From contig JAFZEA010000008.1 of NCBI GenBank assembly GCA_017560905.1, forward strand, positions 1-60,489: DNA of 60,489 nt. The letters run 5' to 3'. Below the pieces are notes generated by a model. It saw nothing but the letters and a program-made list of their open reading frames with translations, ran no database searches and had not been told where the DNA came from. The stretch is from Clostridia bacterium. GTDB taxonomy: Bacteria > Bacillota > Clostridia > Oscillospirales > QAKW01. The position numbers were made by a program, and so were the translations under genes. Shown piece after piece: positions 49,910 to 58,200 of the stretch; positions within the stretch are counted from its first letter, which is position 1, and each line of letters begins with the position of its first letter.

Positions 49910-51070
49910 TTATTTTTTCTCGGAAGCGCGGCATAATACGCCGTCCTCTCCCAGCACCAAAGGCACAATCTCATATTTGGTATACTTTGCAATCTCTTCA
50001 AGCTTTGTCTTTTCGGCAAAGTTGGCCAGCATAGAAAACACTACGCCTTTTTTCTGCGCACGTCCCGTTCGCCCGATGCGATGGATATAGTATTCGATCT
50101 CCTCAGGAATATCGAAATTCAGCACACAATCCACGTCGTCCACATCAATGCCTCTGGAAGCCACATCAGTGGCAACCAACACGGTGATTTTACTGTCACG
50201 GTATTTCTGCATGGTTTTTTCACGCTTGCTTTGCGGGATGTCGCCGTGGAGGCAATCGCAGTTGACTCCGCCCTTTTGAAGCGAGTCGCTCAGACGCTGA
50301 CACATCGCTTTGGTATTACAAAAAACGATCACACGCTCAAAGGGGCCTTCCTTGATCATGGTGAGAGTTGACTCAACTTTTTTAAACGGCGGCACCGTAA
50401 CCGAATATTGATCGATGTCCGGCCGATCCTTCTGCTTGGGCTCAACGGTGATCTCCACCTCGTCGCGCTGGTATTTCCAGGAAACGTCCATAACCTCACG
50501 GCTGATGGTGGCGGAAAACAGACCCAAATTACGGCGATTTTTCACCATATCCAAAATGCGGGTCACGTCTTTGTAAAAGCCCATATCCAGCATCCGATCC
50601 GCCTCGTCCAGCACGACCGTCTGAATGTGATCAAAGCGAAGATTGCGGCGCTTGTGATGATCCATCAGCCGACCGGGAGTCGCCACGATGATCTGCGGCT
50701 TTTTCTCCAGCTGACGAGCCTGTCCCACCAGGCCTGCGCCGCCGTACAGCACTGCCACACGAATGCCCCGATAATAGGTCAACAAACCTCTGAGCTCCTC
50801 CCCGATCTGCATAGCCAGCTCTCTGGTAGGTGCCAGAATCAAGCCTTGTATTTCCTCTCTTTGGGCATCGATATGCTCGATCATCGGAATACCGAAAGCA
50901 AAGGTCTTTCCCGTACCGGTAGGCGCCTTGGCAACGACATCCTTCCACGCCAAAAAGTGCGGAATGGCAAGCTGCTGCACCGTAGTGGGATAGGCATAAC
51001 CCTTATTCTCCAATGCCCCGAGCATTTCTTTTGAAAGTCCGAGATCTTTAAACATCAAATCATTTTCCAT
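49910..51070 (-). CDS. DEAD-box RNA helicase
   Basis: 386 residues. The two RecA lobes carry the standard motifs: VAKAPTGTGKTFAFGIP (I), ILAPTRELAMQIG (Ia), TPGRLMD (Ib), VLDEADRMLDMGF (II), FSATISREV (III), VATDVASRGIDVDDV (V) and HRIGRTGRAQKKG (VI). It unwinds short RNA duplexes in ribosome assembly or mRNA turnover. There is a minimal C-terminal extension and no RNA-binding tail. It starts at an ATG with GGAAG-like upstream sequence and ends 59 bases from the fragment at 49851. Confidence 0.95.
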   Translation of the reverse strand: MENDLMFKDLGLSKEMLGALENKGYAYPTTVQQLAIPHFLAWKDVVAKAPTGTGKTFAFGIPMIEHIDAQREEIQGLILAPTRELAMQIGEELRGLLTYYRGIRVAVLYGGAGLVGQARQLEKKPQIIVATPGRLMDHHKRRNLRFDHIQTVVLDEADRMLDMGFYKDVTRILDMVKNRRNLGLFSATISREVMDVSWKYQRDEVEITVEPKQKDRPDIDQYSVTVPPFKKVESTLTMIKEGPFERVIVFCNTKAMCQRLSDSLQKGGVNCDCLHGDIPQSKREKTMQKYRDSKITVLVATDVASRGIDVDDVDCVLNFDIPEEIEYYIHRIGRTGRAQKKGVVFSMLANFAEKTKLEEIAKYTKYEIVPLVLGEDGVLCRASEKK

Positions 51071-51217
51071 AGTTTTTCTTCCTTTTTTCTCATTGCTTTC
51101 ATTTTAGCACCATTTCGGAGTTAACGCAACCGTTCCGACGAAAAACCTACAATAATCCGCAAAAATTCTCTTCACCCACGACATACATGCGCTCTCTTTC
51201 TTCAACTTCTAAAGAAA

Positions 51218-51240
51218 GCCGCCCTGCAATGCAGGGCGGC
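51218..51240 (-). terminator. Terminator of the four-helix-bundle gene
   Basis: GCCGCCCTGC-aat-GCAGGGCGGC, followed on the minus strand by TTTCTTTAG, 14 bases past the gene end. Confidence 0.8.
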
Positions 51241-51253
51241 CTTTGGCAGCATA

Positions 51254-51607
51254 TCATTTTCTATTTTCTTTTGCAGTTTTAATTGAAGCAATCAGTAAAA
51301 TTCTGATAGTAGAGCAGGTTTTGTTGATTTTCTTATATGTTGATTCATCTATATAGGCGGTTTTATGTAGCATTTCAAGCCATTTGCCCGTTTCACTTGC
51401 TTCTTTTAAAGCGATTTCAAGTTTAGCAATAAAATCAGCACGACTATGACCATATTTGCTCTCGGCAATGTTCGCACAAACGCTTGTGGCACTTCTGCCA
51501 ATTTGATTTGAAATGATAGTTTCTTTTTTATGTCGCAGTTCTTTTACCAAATTCAGAGCATCAACAGATAATTGCATTGACAAATCGGAAAGTTTATCTT
51601 CTTTCAT
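51254..51607 (-). CDS. Four-helix-bundle protein (S23/IVP-type)
   Basis: 117 residues starting at the ATG at 51607 with GAGGTGAT upstream. An in-frame ATG at 51676 would place the start inside the hairpin array. The protein is all helical: LVKELRHKKETIISNQIGRSATSV, ANIAESKYGHSRADFIAKLEIALKEASET and WLEMLHKTAYIDE are the core of the family first seen in 23S rRNA intervening sequences and related to the Avd accessory protein of diversity-generating retroelements. No reverse transcriptase or variable repeat is nearby. Its promoter region is a hairpin array (51657-51819), then two tRNA genes. The combination suggests a small nucleic-acid-binding protein acting on the adjacent structure (inference). 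Confidence 0.9.
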   Translation of the reverse strand: MKEDKLSDLSMQLSVDALNLVKELRHKKETIISNQIGRSATSVCANIAESKYGHSRADFIAKLEIALKEASETGKWLEMLHKTAYIDESTYKKINKTCSTIRILLIASIKTAKENRK

Positions 51608-51656
51608 TTCTATCACCTCAGGCTTGTTATACCATACGTTTGCGTGAAGCACAATA

Positions 51657-51819
51657 ACGTTTGCCGAAGGCAACACTGTTTATGCGAAGCATAACACTGT
51701 TTGCGATTTGTCGCAACTTCGTTTTGTGTCCGCTTGTGCCATCAACGATGTTCTCGCTTTTGCTCGAAATGATGTTTACAACTAAAGTTGCAAAACAATG
51801 TTGTGTCCTGCGGACACAA
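51657..51819. repeat. Hairpin array upstream of the four-helix-bundle gene
   Basis: Hairpins with mostly three- to four-base loops: TTGCC-gaa-GGCAA (51661-51673), TTATGC-gaa-GCATAA (51680-51694), TTGCGA-tttg-TCGCAA (51701-51716), CAACT-aa-AGTTG (51779-51790) and TTGTGTCC-tgc-GGACACAA (51801-51819). A lone half, TTTGTGTCC, is at 51723-51731. CACTGT joins the first three hairpins (51674-51679, 51695-51700), and ATGTT recurs at the joints of the right half. It lies between the four-helix gene start and the tRNA-Tyr gene, within the presumed leader of the four-helix gene. Confidence 0.8.
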
Positions 51820-51822
51820 ACA

Positions 51823-51870
51823 CCACCAAACAAAAAACCGACCCTATTGGGTCGGTTTTTTGTTTGGTGG
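51823..51870. terminator. 22-bp inverted repeat at the tRNA 3' end
   Basis: Arms 51823-51844 and 51849-51870 are perfectly complementary with a TATT loop. The inner part (ACCGACCC/GGGTCGGT plus T-run) is a standard terminator for the tRNAs on the minus strand. The outer part (CCACCAAAC/GTTTGGTGG) mirrors the encoded CCA end of the tRNA itself, making the stem longer than needed and competing with the tRNA acceptor end. Confidence 0.8.
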
Positions 51871-51949
51871 GAGCGGGTGGATTCGAACCACCGAAGTCGT
51901 CGACAACAGATTTACAGTCTGCCCCATTTGGCCACTCTGGAACACTCCC
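51865..51949 (-). tRNA. tRNA-Tyr (GTA)
   Basis: Class II tRNA of 85 nt including an encoded CCA. Acceptor stem GGGAGTG / CGCTCCC, anticodon loop ACTGTAAATCT with GTA, long variable arm (TTGTCGACGAC region) and T-arm GGTGGTTCGAATCCACC. The start is the G at 51949. It lies 4 bases downstream of the tRNA-Thr gene. Confidence 0.97.
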
Positions 51950-51953
51950 ATTT

Positions 51954-52028
51954 TGGAGCTGGTGAACGGAGTCGAACCATCAACCTGCTGATTACAAATC
52001 AGCTGCTCTGCCATTGAGCCACACCAGC
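51954..52028 (-). tRNA. tRNA-Thr (TGT)
   Basis: 75 nt including an encoded CCA. Acceptor GCTGGTG / CACCAGC, D-arm GGCTCAATGGCAGAGC, anticodon loop TTTGTAA with TGT, T-arm GTTCGACTC. First of the two-tRNA transcript. Confidence 0.97.
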
Positions 52029-52101
52029 ACGCGTTCACCATATGTGGAACATATAAGATTATACATAGTTTTTAAGGATTTGTCAAGTGTTTTTTTAAAG
52101 G

Positions 52102-52142
52102 AAAAATCCTCCGAGAAAATAAGCATTTCTCGGAGGATTTTT
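52102..52142. terminator. Terminator after the giant protein/peptide operon
   Basis: A perfect 17-bp stem (52102-52118 / 52126-52142, containing CCTCCGAGAAA / TTTCTCGGAGG). On the minus strand it is followed by TTTTTCC. It lies 14 bases past the stop of the 38-codon gene. Confidence 0.9.
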
Positions 52143-52156
52143 AGGTATTGTTTTGT

Positions 52157-52273
52157 TTAACCGAAAGGATCCTCGATCACAATTGAGTTGACACCTTCAA
52201 TGGTGAGGTTCATTTGTACTTCTGCATCAAGCTCGGTGATCTCAATTTCGGGTGCGGTATATTCTTTCTTCAT
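52157..52273 (-). CDS. 38-residue peptide encoded directly after the giant surface protein
   Basis: The ATG at 52273 comes two bases after the TAA of the 2493-residue gene, with GAGGCTGAG (inside that gene) as ribosome-binding site. Translation is MKKEYTAPEIEITELDAEVQ, then MNLTIEGVNSIVIEDPFG and a stop at 52157. It has no signal peptide or transmembrane helix, is acidic (net negative), and ends in a small aromatic-glycine tail. A terminator follows directly. Coupling and sequence quality support translation. The function is unknown; possibilities are a chaperone-like companion, a regulator, or a secreted/modified peptide. I see no maturase nearby. Confidence 0.75.
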   Translation of the reverse strand: MKKEYTAPEIEITELDAEVQMNLTIEGVNSIVIEDPFG

Positions 52274-52275
52274 AA

Positions 52276-55200
52276 TTACTCAGCCTCAGATACCAGAGTA
52301 ACCACGTCGCTGTATACCGTGTGGCTGACACCGGAAACCTCATAGGTCAGATACATTCTGCCGTAGCGGCTGACACCGTAACCTACGTTGTGCATACGCA
52401 GTGAGTAGATCAGGTTAACGCTGTCCAGACCGGTTGCATTGTTCTCGTAAGATTCTTTCTGTCCGACAGTCTTGCCGCCAATGCTGTAGGTGGCAACCGT
52501 CTTGCTATCGCCGGTAGCTACGTAAGCGGCACAAGCCTCATCGGTAACCGCCTCGGCAGTGTTGCCATAGAACATACCGTAATCGGTGATCTTAAAGTTG
52601 GTCTTGGCGAGCAGATCGGAAATATCGTTGCCGTTGGTGGAAACGATACGTCCCTCCCAATAGGTGGAGAAGGGCTTGGTGTAACCTGCGCCTGTCTCAT
52701 CTTCGACACGGCAATTTTCGTCAAGGATGTCAACACCGATGGGTGCTCTGACAATAGTAACGGTGTAGGTATCGCCGATTACAGTGCCGTCACCCTGTGT
52801 CAGAACAGCGGTAACGGTAGTGGTCTCGCCGGTCAAGGGGAATCCGTTGTAGTAGTAAACTGTATTTTCACCGTCAACCACAGCAGCGCGGATCATCATA
52901 CCCTTAGCAGTATTAAATTTGTAGTAATCGCTCGCAGTGGAGATGTCGGTGATCAGCAGATTCTCAGTATCAGCTACGCTACTGCCGGAGAGAGGAGCAT
53001 CGATGATGGAGAACTGATCACTGTTATCCTCGTTGGCTTTATAAGAAGTGCCGTCGGGATAGATAATGGTACTGGTGACATCACCGTCGGTCAGTACTAC
53101 GGGAACTGCACTTCCGTTTGCACGAACTGCAATGCCGGTACCGTCGTGTTCGGTCAGACCATAGGTCTGACGGAAGCCGTCAAAGATGTTGCCTGCAGCA
53201 ACGATCGCAACATCGGTTTCATTGATAATTGCATACTTGACGGGTGCGGTATCAGTATTGATAAAGGTGTTGCCCAAAATGGTAACAACATCGGCCAGCC
53301 CGGCAATGCGCAGGAAACCGTTAACGGTTTCGCAGCCTTCTGCCGTTTCAAGAGTATTGTTGGTAATGCTGATAACAGAACCTTCCATATTGGTTGCTGC
53401 AACAGTATCAACGATTATGCCGTAAAGGTCGCCTTCGGTTGCAACGATATGGTTGTTATCGATAGAAGCATTGAGGACAACAGGAGTTGTGGTGTTGAGA
53501 TCGGCCAAGTTAACGGCGCCGCCAACGATGGAGTTACCGCTGACAACAACACCGAAATCATTTTCAATGTTGCTCGTACCGTCGGAAGAAGCAGGAGAAA
53601 CATAAACAGCAGATGCAGCTGCGCCAACTTCAACGTAGTTGTTGGTCATAACCATATCTTCGATATGTCTTCCGACAAACATATGTCCTACAGAATCAGC
53701 GGTCATTACCAAATAGTTGTCATGAATCTCGGCTTCGCTTCTGACAGTGGTCTTAAAGCCGAAGGGCTGCCCATTTTCTTCATGCTGTTCGATGGGACGG
53801 GCAAGGTCGGTGGAGCAGTTGATGAGGATAAACTTATCAACAACTCCTGTTCTTGCGGTGCCGGTGTCGGTAACAACGGACTCGCCGGCAAAGGTTACAC
53901 CGTCAATGGTCACACTGTTCTGATAGTCGATATTCAGAGAAACGTTATAGAATACGGTTTCCTTGGACAGATCGGCACGAGCGGGGTTCATAGCATCAGC
54001 AACACCGTCAACATTGGTATCCGCAACGGCACTGATGCCGCTCTGTGCGCCATAGAAGATGTTGTGAATGCCGCTGGAGGTGGAATCGCCGATAGATTCG
54101 GAAACTCCTGCATACTCTTTTGCAAACAGATAGATATGTCTTTCGTTGTCAACAACGGGAACAGCGGCGATCGTTCCGAAGATGTTCTCGCCAACTACGA
54201 AGTTGACCAATGTATCTGCGCCGTTAATATTGACGGTCTTGGCATAGTTCAAGCCATCAAAGTGATTCTTGACAGCAGGATCAAAGAACTGCTTACCTGC
54301 AAGAGGCGTTTCGTTTACGTTTACTGAGCCCCGCAGCTGACCGGCCACACCTACGGTGTAAGTAACCGTACGATTGAGATTCTTGTGAGCAACGACCATC
54401 TTAAAGATATCACCGGGTTGGATGGTTTCGCTAACGACGGAGCCATCCATATTGGCAAAGCTGTAAATATAGGCGTTGTCCGAACCGAATTCGGTTTTTT
54501 CATTGATTTCGGAAACGGTCAGATCGTCGGTATAGTCTATCAATGCAATGTTTCCGTCGGAGATATCGCTGTATACCTCAGTACCGTCATTGTCAAAGGA
54601 CAGCGGATCGGCCGTCACATATTTGATGGGGCGATAGTCACTGGCGCGGATAGAGAAATCGTCGCTCAGGATAACGTCGGACATAGTAACCTTGCCCAGT
54701 TTGGGAGCAATAAAAGTGCCGTCGAGATCCTTATAGATGTTATCGGAAACGTCTACGTTGGCGCTCATACCGCCGAACAGAACGCTCTTAACACCGTAGC
54801 CTACAAATACGTTACCGGAAATATCAACGCTGCGATATTCGCCGGAACCGGCATCGATAACGCCACCGAAATCGGAAGCGGTGGGATAAGAAGACGCGGT
54901 CACCTCGTTGTTGGTAAAGGTGATCTCTGTGATGGCCATATTCTCAGCACCGGCAGAGAAAGAAGAATACAGAGGATCGCGGGTGTTATTGCCGGCTGCA
55001 GGGTCAATACCGCAATCAACAGCCTTGTTGTTGTTAAAGGTGATCTCGATCTTGTTACGGGTCTCAGCGGTAATGTTCTCGGTACCGTCGTGATATACAC
55101 CGTACAGATAGTTGCTGGGCATATTCAGGTAGCTGTTTTCACAGGTATAGCTGATGTCGTGCTTACTGGCATTGTTATAGCCGGTGGTGGGGTTAATATA

Positions 55201-58200
55201 GAAACCAACCAGATCCTCAGTTCTATCATTCTTATTAATAATGATAGCAGAATCGTCAATGTGGATCTCATCAGTGTTTACCTTACCGAGATTTACCCAA
55301 GTGGTATCCGTAGGATCAGCCTGGAGGTAAGTGCTGTTGATGTTCAGGATCATGTGCATCTTAGCAGTGTTCTTGGTAATGTCGGTGCCGACACTGCCGG
55401 ACTGAGCTCTGAAGCTGAACAGACCGTTACTGGCGCTGGCAACCTTGTAATCAACAATCAGACAGTTTTCAAAGGTAAAGGTTGCAGTGTTATTGTTGCT
55501 GTAAACGTAGGAAGCGTTGGTATCGTGGTGAGTACCGAAGTTGACAGCACCGGTACCGGCAATACCGTCGATAATGACCTCGTCATTATCGTCCAAAATA
55601 CCGTTCATGATGTAGAAGCTGATAGAAAATACAGCTTCGTTAGCAGTATCGGTAATGTCACGCAGAGCTGCACCGGTTGCGGTGTCAGCAGCGGCTACAC
55701 CGGCCTGGGGACCCAGAACGACAACCTTATCGGTTGCAACACCGGGACGAGCGATACCGAAGTTAGAGCTGTTACCGCCGGAAGCATACAGACCCTCGTT
55801 GCTATAACCGGTCTTCATATTGTAAACACCGGGGAAGACCAGAACGGTAGATGCACCGGAGGTATTGGCGCGGTACATATTGATGGCGGTTACGCCATAG
55901 GTGAACTTATAAACAATGCCGGTGGTGGGCATTTTAGCATAGAACTTAGTGCCTTCCTGCATTTCGAGGAAATCACCGTCAGCTGTAGGAGCAGTGGCTT
56001 CCATCAGTTCGGGATGGGTGGCGCGGTTGATGGGATCGGTCAGAGCTTCGTCGGTGTAAGCAAACGTTGTCCAGTCGGGAGCCACGGCAACGAATACGCC
56101 TTCATTGGCGTTGGCACGACCCTCATACAGAGCAGAGGTAGTAATGTCGATGTAGGTCTCACCTGCTACATAGCCCAGACCGTTATTCTCCCAAGGATTG
56201 GAGGAATATACGTCAACTGTCCAGGTAACGGTGTAGCCTTTATAGGTTACGGGAACGGTCAATACGTCGCCGGAAACTGCGGAGTAAACACCGTTAGCCA
56301 GAGTACCGCCGTTGGAATCGAGAGTGATCTCACCGATGGTGCCGCCGTTAGCTGCAAAAGCGGTGGCAACATTGTACTGTCTGCCGCCGGCGGCAGTGAT
56401 GGTGGCTTCGAACTCGTCCAGATCGCCGTAGGCTTTATCCAGAACGATCTCTTCAAATTCGCCCTTGCGCAGGTTGAACTTGCTCATATCAATGGTCTCG
56501 GTCCCATTCTCATCCGTCCAGTAGATGGAGGACTTTTCAAAACCGGAACCGTAGAATTCATCATTGGTATTCAGAACATAAAGCTCGTTATTAACGGAAT
56601 AGAAGTTATTGTCTACGTTCACGTTGCTATCGGGCTTGAAGTTCCAGGGCCAGGGGTAGTTGTACAGCTTGTTGCCGCTGACATCCCGAACCTTATGCTT
56701 GGCGCCATTGTTTGCTTCACCGATGACCCATGTGTCGGCGAAGTTTTCACTCTTGACAACGTTGTTCTTGAAGGTAATACCAACGGAGTTATCAGGTGTC
56801 TCCTGATTGGTAGAAGTCTGAATGATGTAAGCACCGTCCCAATTGTTAAAGGTGTTGCCTACAAAGTATAACTGATGGCCCTTGGCCAGCAGATCGCCGT
56901 TGGGAATGTCTTTGTAAGCACCGGTGAACCAAGGCTTTGCGGTGCTGGTGCCGTCAATGTAGCAGCCTTCCATAAACCAACCGATGGTCAGAGAAGGTAC
57001 GGACATACCGGCAGGATCTATGGGATAGTAGGAAACACCACTTTTCTTGGGATTGATGTTTGCAATGGTACAATCCTTAAAGCGGATGTAGGTAGCCTGA
57101 ACGTACATATTATAGTTGACTTTGCTGGAATCGGTAAAGTAGCTGTCGTTTACGTAGATCGGGCAGTTGTTGGCACCATAATCTTTGTACTCCGGGTCGG
57201 TCTTGGGAGCGGATATCAGGTTATGACCGCTGGACTTAATGTACATATCTGCCATATTCAGACGGGAATGTCTTTGATTACCATATCTACCGTCAACAAC
57301 TATAGTGTGTGTGACGCCGCCCTCCTGATTTGCGGTCAGACCACTCAGTGTGAGGAAGGTGTAGGTGGACCACTCAGTATCAAGCACGATTTTGCCGATG
57401 ATAGCTTCTGTAGCAGGATCAACGGAACGATCAGCAGACAGGTCAGCGGAGCCCTCAACGGTGGGATCAACGCCGAACTTGGGACCTACGATAGCAACAC
57501 TGTCCTTAACGTTTAAAGTTGTGGTATGGGTACCGGGCATTAAAAGGATAACTTCCTCCAAAAATGCAGGATCAGTGTCCAGGGCATTTTCAATGTGAGG
57601 AACATCGACGGCTTCATATGCCTTTGCCATACTGACGTAGAAATCAGCGTTATCAGCAGTGTAGGTGTCACCGTTAAAGGTATAGGTACCTACACCGGTG
57701 GGGTCTACAATGAGATATTTGGTGGGCTCGTTGAGGCTGTATACCACGATAGCATGGGTATTTCCGGCCTCATACTGTGCCTTAACGTACAGGGGGCCAT
57801 CTGCGCTGAAGCCCTTTTCGATAGTTGCAACAGAGTCGGTACAGGCAGGATCGCTGAATACACCCAGATACTCAACGCCCTCATCCTTGAAGACAAAGAG
57901 GTCCTCGGTATTGTAGGTCACACCGTCTTCGGGAAGAACGGTGATAGAACCGACAGTTTCAGTACCGAATTTTTCAATGTAGTAGGTGTTATAGCCGTCC
58001 AGTACAGGAACGATCAGAGAGTTGAGTACCAGCAGGTCCTGCGTGGTCTCCTGTACGGTGAACAGATCGAAAACACCCGCATCCTTGTTGTCGGATGCAT
58101 AAACATCATTTAGAACAGAAGGTTTTGAGGTAGGACGAAGGGCAAGCTCGTTTGTGCGAGGCATACGGATCTGGCCGTCGTGCGACATAAACAGGTTGGC

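Noticed and set aside
51254-51870. Diversity-generating retroelement
   Set aside because: A four-helix-bundle gene is present, but no reverse transcriptase, template repeat or variable repeat was seen.
52157-52273. Precursor of a modified peptide with a neighbouring maturase
   Set aside because: The peptide has no cysteine-rich core and no radical SAM, lanthionine or protease gene is adjacent. I keep it only as a small protein of unknown role.
54385-56871. An 828-codon plus-strand frame, and others at 53146 and 58432
   Set aside because: All are antisense to the giant surface protein. Its codon bias on the minus strand leaves few stops on the plus strand.
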